From Streptomyces asiaticus (GTDB taxonomy: Bacteria; Actinomycetota; Actinomycetes; Streptomycetales; Streptomycetaceae): a stretch of 64,000 bases of DNA. The position numbers and the translations under genes were made by a program. The DNA lies in the NCBI RefSeq assembly GCF_018138715.1, contig NZ_JAGSHX010000006.1, positions 1,922,001-1,986,000 on the forward strand. Direction: 5' to 3'. Under the pieces are notes generated by a model that made no database searches, had not been told where the DNA came from, and saw only the letters and a program-made list of their open reading frames with translations. Below, piece after piece: positions 44,509-52,522 of the stretch; within the stretch, counting starts at the first letter, position 1; each line of letters begins with the position of its first letter.

Positions 44509-45729
44509 TTACTCGACGACCTTCAGCAGCTTGTTCGGCGTGCCGTCGCCCGGGTTGGAGATCTTGTCGGCGGTCGCGCCGTCCGTCAGCCCCTTCGCCA
44601 CGTCGGCCGGCTTGGCGTCCTGGTGGCCGCTGAGGTAGACGGCGGCGGCGCCCACCACGTGCGGGGTGGCCATCGAGGTGCCGGAGATGGTGTTGGTGGC
44701 GTCGTCGCCGGTGTTCCAGTCGGAGGTGATGTCCGAGCCGGGGGCGTAGATGTCGACCACGTCGCCGTAGTTGGAGAAGTCGGACTGCTCGTCCTTGTCG
44801 GTGCTGGAGGCGACCGTGATCGCGTCCTTCACCCGGGCGGGAGAGCTCTGGCCGGCGTCGGCGGACTCGTTGCCCGCCGCCACGCCGAAGGTGACACCGG
44901 AGTCGATGGCCTTCTGCACGGCCGCGTCGAGGGCCTCGTCGGGGGTGCCGCCCAGGCTCATGTTGGCGACCGACGGGCCCTCGTGGTGCTCGGTGACCCA
45001 GTCGATGCCCGCGACGACCTGCTCGGTGGTGCCGGAGCCCTGGTCGTCCAGCACGCGCACCGCGACGACCTTGGCCTTCTTGGCGACGCCGTGCTCGGCA
45101 CCGGCGATGGTGCCGGCCACATGGGTGCCGTGGCCGTTGCCGTCGTCGGCGCTGTCGTCGTTGTCGACCGCGTCGAAGCCGGAGGTGGCGCGGCCCTCGA
45201 AGTCCTTGTGGCTGGTGCGGACGCCGGTGTCGATGACGTACGCGGTGACACCCTCACCCGCGCTGTCGGGGTAGGTGTACTTCTTGTCGCCCTGGGTGTC
45301 TTCCTGGTCGATCCGGTCCAGGCCCCACGACGGCGGGTTCTCCTGGGTGCCCTTGATGGTGTAGCGGTGGTTCTGGACCACCTTGGCGACCGACGGGTCG
45401 GCGGCCAGCCGCTTGGCCTCGGTGTCGGAGAGCCCGTTGGCCGAGAAGCCGTTGATGGCGGAGTCGTAGCTGCGGCGCAGCTTGCCACCGTACTGCTCGG
45501 CGAGGTCCTTGCCCTCCGAGGCGGCCTTGATGCTCTTGCCGCCCTTGAGCATGACGATGTAGCTGCCGTCCACGGCGTTCTTCGCCTGGGTGCCGTAGAC
45601 GGTGCCCTCGGCGGGCTGGGCGGTGGTGGCGCCGGCCGGAACGGCCACGAAGACACCGGCGGTGACGGCGGTCGCGGCGGCTATGGCCAGACCGAGTCGA
45701 CGCGCGTTGCGCTGCTTGTGAACTGCCAT
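44509..45729 (-). CDS. Secreted subtilisin-like serine protease (S8 family) with I9 propeptide
   Basis: The 406-residue preproenzyme starts MAVHKQRNARRLGLAIAAATAV with a signal ending at VPAGATTAQ. An inhibitor I9 propeptide follows (SYIVMLKGG to PSVAKVVQNHRY). The catalytic domain has Asp in AYVIDTGVRTSH, His in GNGHGTHVAG, oxyanion Asn in GVAAGNESAD and Ser in GTSMATPHVVG, so the triad is complete. Expected to be secreted and autoprocessed, degrading extracellular protein. ATG 45729 has GGAGGAA about ten bases upstream and is preferred to an earlier in-frame start. Confidence 0.95.
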   Translation of the reverse strand: MAVHKQRNARRLGLAIAAATAVTAGVFVAVPAGATTAQPAEGTVYGTQAKNAVDGSYIVMLKGGKSIKAASEGKDLAEQYGGKLRRSYDSAINGFSANGLSDTEAKRLAADPSVAKVVQNHRYTIKGTQENPPSWGLDRIDQEDTQGDKKYTYPDSAGEGVTAYVIDTGVRTSHKDFEGRATSGFDAVDNDDSADDGNGHGTHVAGTIAGAEHGVAKKAKVVAVRVLDDQGSGTTEQVVAGIDWVTEHHEGPSVANMSLGGTPDEALDAAVQKAIDSGVTFGVAAGNESADAGQSSPARVKDAITVASSTDKDEQSDFSNYGDVVDIYAPGSDITSDWNTGDDATNTISGTSMATPHVVGAAAVYLSGHQDAKPADVAKGLTDGATADKISNPGDGTPNKLLKVVE

Positions 45730-46111
45730 GACGAGGGTTCCTCCTCGTGCGGTTGTGGGGGGAATCCGCACCACGGATCGCGTCCGATCCCTCAAGTGCG
45801 GCAGATCCGGAGTGTGTTGGGGCCACTCCGGTTCTGACAAAACCCTGACTGATGAGTACGGGTCAATTCAAGATCCCCACCGATGTGTGACATAGGCAAC
45901 GTTCTGCGCACGGGGCTCACTTCGACCACGACATCAACGCCTTTTGCGTGTAAGGGGCCCGCATCAGGGAGGGTAGGGCTGTCCCCCCTTCTTCGGTTGG
46001 AGGGAACCACCGGACGGTTCACCGGTCAGCAGGATGGGTCGGCCGGACGCCACGGCCTAGCGTCGTCAACGAGTGGCGGGACAGTCCGCCACCAGGGCAT
46101 AAGGGGATGTC
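45730..46111. promoter_or_regulatory. Divergent control region between the subtilase and MMPL genes
   Basis: This 382-bp stretch has no convincing gene. It contains an 8-bp-arm inverted repeat CCGGAGTG-N9-CACTCCGG (45807-45831) about 80 bp upstream of the protease start. It also contains GTGGCGG-N6-CCGCCAC (46073-46092), 20 bp before the MMPL start and overlapping the expected leader, where it could fold into an RNA stem. AAGGGG precedes the MMPL GTG. The middle (about 45830-45930) is AT-richer and probably holds the promoters. Confidence 0.5.
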
Positions 46112-48436
46112 GTGGCGGACACAGGCCGCTTGGAGAGGCCGCGCGGGATAGCGGCACGCGCGGGCAGTTGGAGCGCCCGTCACCGGTGGGCGGCAGTCGG
46201 GGGCTGGGTGCTGCTGGTCATCCTCGCCCTGGCCGTCGGCTCGATGACGGGCCGGGTCGATGTGACGGAGAGCGAGCAGGTTCCCGGCGAGTCCGGGCGC
46301 GTCTCGAAGATTCTCGACGAGGCGGGCATCGACGACGCGGCCGGGGAAACCGTGCTGATCCAGGCGAAGGGCGGCGAGGCGAAGGGCGGCCAGACGGGGG
46401 GCGGTCAGGCGAAGGGCGGCGGGCTCACCGCGGACGACCCGGCCTTCCGCAAGGCGGTCGACGCGGTGATGGCCGGCGTACGCGACACCGGCCAGGTGAC
46501 CGCCCTCCGCTCCCCGTACGACACGAAGACCATCTCCGCCGACCGGCGCTCCGCGCTGATGCAGTTCGAGATGCGCGGCGACGCGGAGAAGGCGGCCGAC
46601 CACATCCAGCCGGTCCTGGACGCGGTGGACAAGGCCAGGGACGGCCACCAGGACCTGCGGATCGAGGAGTTCGGCGACGCCAGCGGCCAGAAGGCGTTCG
46701 ACGACGCGTTCGGCGACGACTTCACCCAGGCCGAGTACTCCGCGCTGCCGGTGGCGCTCGGCATCCTGCTGATCGTCTTCGGCGCGCTGGTGGCCGCGCT
46801 GCTGCCGGTGCTGCTCGCGATGACCGCGTTCCTGGCCACCACCGGTCTGGTGGCGATGGTCAGCCACTGGGTGCACATGAGCGACACCGCCAACTCCGTG
46901 ATGCTGCTGGTGGGCCTCGCCGTCGGCGTCGACTACTGCCTGTTCTACCTGCGCCGGGAGCGTGAGGAGCGCGCCGCGGGACGGGACGCGCAGACCGCGC
47001 TGCGGGTGGCGGCGGCCACCTCCGGCCGCGCCATCCTGGTCTCCGGCGTCACGGTGATCGTGGCGATGGCGGGCATGCTCTTCACCGGCATCGCGGAGTT
47101 CAAGGCGATGGGGCTCGCCACGCTGATGGTGGTGGCGGTGGCGATGGTCGGCTCGGTGACGGTGCTGCCCGCGCTGCTCTCGCTGCTCGGTGAGCGGGTG
47201 GAGAAGGGCCGGGTGCCGTTCCTGGGCCGCGCCAAGCGGCGCGGCGGCGCCGAGAGCCGGATCTGGCGCGCCGTCCTCCGCCCGGTGCTGCGCCGCCCCA
47301 AGCTGTCGCTGGCCCTGGCCGGTGGCGCGCTGATCGCGCTGGCCGTCCCCGCTGTGGGGATGAACACCGCGAACCTCACCATGGACCAGGAGTTCGGCGA
47401 CCGGCTGCCGGTCGTGAACGCGTACAACCACATCGACGAGGCGTTCCCGGGCGGCTCCGACCCGGCCAGGGTCGTGGTGAAGGCGGACGACATCGACGCG
47501 GCGCCGGTGCGCGACGCCCTCGCCCGCTTCCGTACCGAGGCCGTGGCGAAGGGCGCCTCCAAGGGCCCGGTCGAGGTGACCGTCCACCACAAGCAGAACC
47601 TGGCCGTGGTGGAGGTGCCGCTGATCGGCGGCTCGGACGAGGGCAAGGCCGAGAAGAGCCTGGACGTGCTACGGAACGAGGTGCGCCCGGCGACCCTCGG
47701 AACGGTGGACGGCGTGGACGCCCCCATCGGCGGCTCGACCGCCTCCTCCAAGGACTTCAACGACAAGCTCGGCTCGGCCGTCACCCCGGTCTTCGCCTTC
47801 GTGGTGGTCTTCGCCTTCCTGCTGATGCTGATGTCCTTCCGGTCGCTCACCATCGCCGTGACCTCCATCGTGCTCAACCTGCTGTCGGTGGGCGCCGCGT
47901 ACGGCATCCTCACCGCGGTCTTCCAGCACGGCTGGGGCGCGGGGCTGGTCGGCGCGGAGGGCGTGGGCGCGATCGTGTCCTGGCTGCCGCTGTTCCTCTT
48001 CGTGATCCTGTTCGGGCTGAGCATGGACTACCACGTCTTCGTGGTCTCCCGGATCCGCGAGGCGCGCCTGGCCGGGCGCACCACCAAGGACGCGGTGGTG
48101 CACGGCGTGGTGACGACGGCGGGTGTGGTCACCAGCGCCGCCGTCATCATGGTCGCGGTCTTCTCCATCTTCGGAACGCTGTCGATGCAGTCCATGAAGC
48201 AGATGGGCGTGGGCCTCGCGGCCGCGGTCCTCATCGACGCCACCGTCATCCGCGGGGTGCTGCTCCCGGCCGTGATGTCGCTGCTGGGCGAGCGCAACTG
48301 GTACCTGCCGAAGTGGCTGGGGTGGCTCCCGGACCTCGCCCACGACGAGCCCGCCCCGGCCCAGCGGCCCACCGTCCTGGTGGGTGCATCCCCGAGGCCG
48401 GAAGCGGACGAACGGCCCCGGCACGCGAGGGTGTGA
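46112..48436 (+). CDS. MMPL/RND family transporter
   Basis: The 774-residue, roughly twelve-helix transporter comes in two halves, each with one N-terminal helix, a large extracytoplasmic loop and a five-helix block. Motifs include LLVGLAVGVDYCLFYLRREREER in the first half and VILFGLSMDYHVFVVSRIREARL in the second, the proton-relay region of MmpL proteins. The first loop carries a Gly/Lys-rich repeat (KGGEAKGGQTGGGQAKGGG). MmpL-like proteins export lipids or hydrophobic molecules using proton motive force; no linked biosynthetic genes indicate the cargo. The GTG start has AAGGGG upstream. A strong terminator follows. Confidence 0.93.
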   Translation: MADTGRLERPRGIAARAGSWSARHRWAAVGGWVLLVILALAVGSMTGRVDVTESEQVPGESGRVSKILDEAGIDDAAGETVLIQAKGGEAKGGQTGGGQAKGGGLTADDPAFRKAVDAVMAGVRDTGQVTALRSPYDTKTISADRRSALMQFEMRGDAEKAADHIQPVLDAVDKARDGHQDLRIEEFGDASGQKAFDDAFGDDFTQAEYSALPVALGILLIVFGALVAALLPVLLAMTAFLATTGLVAMVSHWVHMSDTANSVMLLVGLAVGVDYCLFYLRREREERAAGRDAQTALRVAAATSGRAILVSGVTVIVAMAGMLFTGIAEFKAMGLATLMVVAVAMVGSVTVLPALLSLLGERVEKGRVPFLGRAKRRGGAESRIWRAVLRPVLRRPKLSLALAGGALIALAVPAVGMNTANLTMDQEFGDRLPVVNAYNHIDEAFPGGSDPARVVVKADDIDAAPVRDALARFRTEAVAKGASKGPVEVTVHHKQNLAVVEVPLIGGSDEGKAEKSLDVLRNEVRPATLGTVDGVDAPIGGSTASSKDFNDKLGSAVTPVFAFVVVFAFLLMLMSFRSLTIAVTSIVLNLLSVGAAYGILTAVFQHGWGAGLVGAEGVGAIVSWLPLFLFVILFGLSMDYHVFVVSRIREARLAGRTTKDAVVHGVVTTAGVVTSAAVIMVAVFSIFGTLSMQSMKQMGVGLAAAVLIDATVIRGVLLPAVMSLLGERNWYLPKWLGWLPDLAHDEPAPAQRPTVLVGASPRPEADERPRHARV

Positions 48437-48466
48437 CGACCACATCCCGCACATCCTGACCATCCT

Positions 48467-48504
48467 CAACCGGTCACCCGGCCTTCGGGCCGGGTGACCG
48501 GTTG
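48467..48504. terminator. 17-bp-stem UUCG hairpin terminator between convergent genes
   Basis: CAACCGGTCACCCGGCC, loop TTCG, then GGCCGGGTGACCGGTTG. The 17-bp stem is perfect and capped by a stable UUCG tetraloop. It starts 30 bp after the MMPL stop and ends 23 bp before the stop of the convergent beta-helix gene, so it can serve both. The lack of a long T-run is usual for Streptomyces terminators. Confidence 0.92.
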
Positions 48505-48527
48505 CCTTCCGCGAAATCGCCCCGGTG

Positions 48528-49478
48528 TCAGGCCCTTGTGTTCCCGGTCACCGTGGGGATCGCGGCGGGGCAAGAGGTCATGCCTTCGTCTGCGCCACTC
48601 GTGACGATGATGCCGGGTTTCGTCTCGTCGGACATGGTGCTGTAGGTGTTGTTCGTGACCGTGTTCCGGGCGCCGCAGTGGAAGCTCCCGTCCTTGGCGT
48701 GCACCCAGTACGAGACCATGGCGTTCGTTCCTGACCGGCGGAACTGGTTGTGGTCGATGAGGTTGTCGCTGCTGCTGCGCCGCAGGCGCACCGGGTCACC
48801 GGTGATGCCCTGGAAGGTGCTGTTCTTCACGGTGTTGTGGTGGCTTTGGTCGGCGATGTAGACGCCGTGCATGCAGCCAGGGCATTCGTTGGCGACGTTC
48901 TTCAGGTAGAGGAAGGAGACGTTGTCCACGATGTTGTACGACGAGCCTGCGTTCATGTGGATCCCGGCGTATCCGTCTCCGGTGCCGGCGTAGGCGTTGC
49001 CGATGAAACTGAACTGAGTTCCGGTGAAGGTGTTCCGGTCGTTCTTCAACAGCACGCCGCCGGCCCGGTAGTACTGGATGATCAGCCGCTTCATGTGGAT
49101 GCGCGGCCCGTCGGCTGCGACCTTGAGGAAGTAGTCGAGGTGTCTTGCCCCGTTAGTCCCCTTGATCACCGGCGCGGTGCTGCCGCCCACCCGCGTGAAG
49201 GTGATCGACTTCTGCTTGTACGCCTTGCCCAGCGAGAAGCTCGCCCCGGGCCGGTAGGTGCCCCCGAAGATCCGCACCGTGGTCAGGTTCGTGTTGTTCC
49301 TGACGCGCTTCAACGCCTCCCCGATGGTGCGTACCGGCCGGCTCTTCGTGCCGGAGGCCGCATTGCTTCCTGTGGTGCTCACGTAGACGCTGGTGGGCGC
49401 CGCGCTGGCGGGGGTGGCGGTGACGAGGCTTGCCGTGCTGACGGCGGCCACGAGGCCGGCGACCGCGAACTTCCGCAT
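48528..49478 (-). CDS. Secreted right-handed parallel beta-helix protein
   Basis: The 316-residue protein has signal peptide MRKFAVAGLVAAVSTASLVTATPASA and then VYVSTTGSNAASGTKSRPVRTIGEALKRV, the DUF1565/pectate-lyase-like opening. Short repeated rungs with N-x-x-x-N patterns (SSYNIVDNVSFLY, SHHNTVKNSTFQG, SSDNLIDHNQFRRSG, ARNTVTNNTYS) follow. Two Cys pairs may form disulfides. Beta-helix proteins of this type are often polysaccharide lyases or hydrolases; no catalytic set can be assigned. The start ATG 49478 follows GAAGGAG. It is convergent with the MMPL gene. Confidence 0.85.
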   Translation of the reverse strand: MRKFAVAGLVAAVSTASLVTATPASAAPTSVYVSTTGSNAASGTKSRPVRTIGEALKRVRNNTNLTTVRIFGGTYRPGASFSLGKAYKQKSITFTRVGGSTAPVIKGTNGARHLDYFLKVAADGPRIHMKRLIIQYYRAGGVLLKNDRNTFTGTQFSFIGNAYAGTGDGYAGIHMNAGSSYNIVDNVSFLYLKNVANECPGCMHGVYIADQSHHNTVKNSTFQGITGDPVRLRRSSSDNLIDHNQFRRSGTNAMVSYWVHAKDGSFHCGARNTVTNNTYSTMSDETKPGIIVTSGADEGMTSCPAAIPTVTGNTRA

Positions 49479-50125
49479 GCTGTCTGCTCCTTCGCGTGGA
49501 TCAATAGGGGGCTACGGGACATAACCGCCCGGGACGGGCGGGCCGATCCTGCGGGCGGCGGCCCCGCCCGGCAAGGAGAACGGCGGAATCCCCATCCGCC
49601 CCACAGGCTGAAGGGCGGAATGCGGACACGGCAGATGTACGCCTCTGCCCCGTTCTGAGTGTTCGGTATTCCGGATGCTCGCGATGCGGCCTGCTCACCC
49701 GATGCGACACGGCACATGAGCACCACGGGAAGAGTGGCCGGAAGATTCCGTGCTGTTTGAGATGGACCGGCGTATTCCTCGCGAAGGAAAGGCGACCGTT
49801 CTCTCCGTACACGACAAGCGCCACAGCGGAAGTGACCCCCAGTAGGCCACCAGCGGGCTGGGCCAGCTCGTGGCCGGCCGGTCGCACCCGGTGGGCCGGC
49901 AGCGGCGCAGCGAGTGCCAGTCGGCGCCCAGGGGGAAGCGCAGTTGGAGCGGGGAACGGTGGAGGCCGTGCCGGGCCAGGTAGTCCCACTCAGACGCGAT
50001 TCGCAGAAGGGTGTCGGGTGGAAAAGGCGTTGCGGGGTGCCCCGGCCGGTCCCTACGGTGCGGGAATACGGCGGAGATCCGCATACGCGTCCTTTCGCGT
50101 ACGCGCGCACGGGAGGAGTACACCG
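49479..50125. other. Poorly coding region, possible gene remnant
   Basis: About 650 bp carry no gene I can support. The first 250 bp have mixed composition with AT-richer patches (about 49640-49830). On the minus strand, roughly 50010 to 49850, one frame has a strong G/C third-position bias and reads RIASEWDYLARHGL followed by FPLGADWHSLRRC, but it has no clear start or end and degenerates on both sides. This could be a decayed gene or chance. Confidence 0.4.
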
Positions 50126-50284
50126 ATGGGCGGAAGTCCCGGCATCGGCGTGTTCACCCGCATCACTCGTGGCTGTGCCCGGGTGGCGTGTGCGCGCGCC
50201 CTTCCCATGCCTGCTCGCCGCCCGCGGCGCGGCCCCGGTGCCCTGGCCGGCCCGGACGCGCCCGGTGTCTCTCCGAGTCTGTGA
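50126..50284 (+). CDS. Small ORF, candidate leader peptide for the downstream erm gene
   Basis: ATG 50126 is preceded by GGGAGGAG eight bases upstream, one of the strongest Shine-Dalgarno sequences in this part of the window. The 52-codon product starts MGGSPGIGVFTRITRGCARV and is Cys/Arg-rich, with no known domain. It lies 200 bp upstream of an Erm methyltransferase. Known erm genes are often induced by ribosome stalling on a leader peptide containing motifs such as IFVI or IAVV, and IGVF at residues 7-10 is loosely similar. The regulatory role is inference. Confidence 0.4.
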   Translation: MGGSPGIGVFTRITRGCARVACARALPMPARRPRRGPGALAGPDAPGVSPSL

Positions 50285-50347
50285 ACGGTTCGCCGTCGAG
50301 GTGGTTCCGCCACCTGAGCGGCTGACCCGCCAGACTTCCGATCGCTC

Positions 50348-50462
50348 GCTCACCGTGAGCTGATCCCACCCGTCCACGCGCCCTCGGCCAGGGCCCCCGC
50401 CAGTCCAGGAATCACTCGTTCCGGGACGGGCGGCAGGGCCCGTTCCGCGCTGCTGCCGCCCG
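50348..50462 (+). promoter_or_regulatory. Stem-forming leader region before erm
   Basis: GCTCAC-C-GTGAGC (50348-50360) and a 10-bp-arm inverted repeat CGGGCGGCAG-N16-CTGCCGCCCG (50427-50436 and 50453-50462) lie between the small ORF and the erm start. The distal arm ends about ten bases before the AAAGGA ribosome-binding site (50472-50477), so folding here could limit ribosome access. Whether an alternative fold exists was not computed. Confidence 0.45.
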
Positions 50463-50486
50463 CCCGGCTCCGAAAGGACCGTGGCC

Positions 50487-51449
50487 GTGGCCCGCAATCG
50501 ACACCATCCCCATGCCCCGCGCGGTGGCGAACCGCGCCGCAACACCGAAGCACCCCACAACACCGAAGCGCCCCGAACGGCGCCGCGCCGCACCGAACGC
50601 GACCGCGCGAGGCGTGCGTACGGGCAGAACTTCCTCGTCGACCCGGGCGCCGTCGCCCGCGTCGTACGCGCCGCCCGCCCCGGGCCCGGCGATCTCCTGG
50701 TGGAGGTCGGCGCGGGCAAGGGGGCGCTCACCGAGGCGCTGGCCCCGCGCTGCCGTGAGCTGATCGGCTATGAGATCGACCGGCATCTGATCCCGGCGCT
50801 GCGGGAGCGGTTCGCCCGCTGTCCGCGGGTCCGGATCGTGCACCAGGACTTCCTGAGCGCGGCGCCGCCACGCGAACCGTTCGCCCTCGTCGGCAACGTG
50901 CCCTACGCCCGTACCGCCGAGATCGTGGCCTGGGCGCTACGGGCGGTGCCCCGGCTGACCTCCGCCACGCTGCTCACCCAGGCGGAGTACGCCCGTAAGC
51001 GCACCGGGGACTACGGCCGCTGGTCCCTGCTGACCGTACGGTCCTGGCCGGAGGTCGAATGGCGGCTGTGCGGGCGGGTGGCGCGGGCCGCGTTCCGGCC
51101 GGTGCCCGCCGTCGACGGCGGGATCCTGCGGCTGACGCGGCGGCCCCAGCCACTGCTCACCGACCCGGCGGCCCGGTCCGTCTACGCGGACCTGGTCGAG
51201 CTGGGCTTCACCGGGGTCGGCGGCTCGCTGCACGCGTCACTGCGCCGGGTCTGCCCCGCCCGCGCGCTCGACCGGGCGTTCCGGGCGGCCGGGCTGGGGC
51301 GGGACGTGGTGGTGGCGTATGTGACGCCGGAGCAGTGGCTGGTCCTCGCTCAGGAGTTGACCGAGGTGGTGGCCGGAATGCGCTCTTCGGCTGTCTCGAA
51401 GGAGTTGATGGTGCGGGTGAAGTCCCGGGTGGACAACAGCAACTTGTAG
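50487..51449 (+). CDS. erm: 23S rRNA (adenine-N6)-methyltransferase, Erm family
   Basis: The 320-residue protein methylates a 23S rRNA adenine (A2058 in E. coli numbering in known Erm enzymes), blocking macrolide, lincosamide and streptogramin B binding. It has a disordered Arg/Pro-rich N-terminus, RRAYGQNFLVDPGAV, SAM motif I VEVGAGKGALTEAL, acidic motif YEIDRHL, and motif IV VGNVPYARTAEIV. TQAEYARKRTGDYGRWSLLTVRSW, PVPAVDGGILRL and VAYVTPEQW are close to the Streptomyces ErmSF/ErmO group. GTG 50487 (MARNRHH) has AAAGGA eight bases upstream; GTG 50481 is too close to it. The last 34 codons overlap the convergent gene and extend beyond the usual Erm end. Confidence 0.92.
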   Translation: MARNRHHPHAPRGGEPRRNTEAPHNTEAPRTAPRRTERDRARRAYGQNFLVDPGAVARVVRAARPGPGDLLVEVGAGKGALTEALAPRCRELIGYEIDRHLIPALRERFARCPRVRIVHQDFLSAAPPREPFALVGNVPYARTAEIVAWALRAVPRLTSATLLTQAEYARKRTGDYGRWSLLTVRSWPEVEWRLCGRVARAAFRPVPAVDGGILRLTRRPQPLLTDPAARSVYADLVELGFTGVGGSLHASLRRVCPARALDRAFRAAGLGRDVVVAYVTPEQWLVLAQELTEVVAGMRSSAVSKELMVRVKSRVDNSNL

Positions 51450-52363
51450 ATGATGGCCAGCTCGAAGACGAGCAGCAGCACACCCGATACGACGGTCGTC
51501 GCCACCACCGCGTCGACGGCCGGGCCGATGATGAACACGCCCATCTGGAACTCGATACCGCTGATGAGATGAGCGCGGATGCGGTGGCGCTGGAGGAAGT
51601 TCCGGCACCGGACCCACCACGGGAAGCGGCGCCGGAACTCCTGGTGCAGATCGACGACGGCGGGACGGCGCGGGGCCGGTACCGGGACGGCCGTGGGCTC
51701 CAGGGCCGTCACCGGCTCCATCGGAGCAGCGGGCTCCAAGGGAGCCACCGTGTCGCGGTCCGTCTCCAGGTCGGCCTCGGGGTTCTCCCGCAGCAGGTCC
51801 TCCATGAAGGCCAGTTCGGCCTGGTTCTCGGCCTTGCGGGCCGCCCGCATCCGGGCCTTGATCTGCTTGCGCATCCCGTGCCGGATCTTGAAGATCTCCA
51901 GCGAGTCGATGTAGCGCAGCGCGTCCAGGGAGGCGACGGCCAGCGCCAGCCACAGATACAGGACGTCATCCGTACGCACGTACTGGCCGCCCATCAGGGC
52001 GACCGAGCACACCAGAACCCGGATCCGGTCGAAGACGAAGTCCAGCCAGGCCCCGAAGACCGAGCCGGTGCCGGTCAGCCGGGCCAGCTTGCCGTCCATG
52101 CAGTCGAAGATGAAGCTCACGTGGTAGAGCACGGCCCCGAGCAACAGCCATCTCCAGTCGCCCTGGGCGAAGCACGCGGCGGAGCCGAGGCCCACCAGGA
52201 ACGCACCCCAGGTGAGCTGGTTGGGGGTGGCTCGGGTGTACCTGGCGATCCAGCGGACCAGCGGTGTGGCCACCGGGTCCACGAGCATGACGGTCCACCA
52301 CGCGTCTCGCTTCTTCTCGGTGATCCGGCGGACCTCGGCGAGTGGCGGTATGTCTCGGGGCAT
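51350..52363 (-). CDS. CDP-alcohol phosphatidyltransferase family membrane protein
   Basis: The 337-residue protein has the family signature DCMDGKLARLTGTGSVFGAWLDFVFDR, in which the first two Asp and last two Asp bind the metal. About six hydrophobic segments flank it. A charged cytoplasmic insert with acidic and Pro-rich stretches (about 170-250) precedes the last helices. It transfers a phosphoalcohol from a CDP-alcohol, for example in phospholipid or related synthesis; the acceptor is unknown. ATG 52363 (MPRDIPPLAEVRR) is chosen at the start of homology. Its last 100 bp overlap the erm 3' end on the other strand. Confidence 0.9.
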   Translation of the reverse strand: MPRDIPPLAEVRRITEKKRDAWWTVMLVDPVATPLVRWIARYTRATPNQLTWGAFLVGLGSAACFAQGDWRWLLLGAVLYHVSFIFDCMDGKLARLTGTGSVFGAWLDFVFDRIRVLVCSVALMGGQYVRTDDVLYLWLALAVASLDALRYIDSLEIFKIRHGMRKQIKARMRAARKAENQAELAFMEDLLRENPEADLETDRDTVAPLEPAAPMEPVTALEPTAVPVPAPRRPAVVDLHQEFRRRFPWWVRCRNFLQRHRIRAHLISGIEFQMGVFIIGPAVDAVVATTVVSGVLLLVFELAIIYKLLLSTRDFTRTINSFETAEERIPATTSVNS

Positions 52364-52522
52364 GGTCAATCTTTCTGGCGTTAGACACGAGTTCACCTGA
52401 AGGTAAGAAGCCGTTAAGAGAAGAGACAAGATCGGGCAAGGGCAACCTTTGTCAGGGGTCAACGGTCTGCTGGGGTGACCGGGTCCATGGCAGGACCAGG
52501 TGCGTCGGCGGCGTAGCGGGTC

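Noticed and set aside
50487..51449. erm as the self-resistance gene of the PKS at 633-23120
   Set aside because: The predicted PKS product is a small polypropionate, not a glycosylated macrolide, and about 27 kb of unrelated genes separate them.
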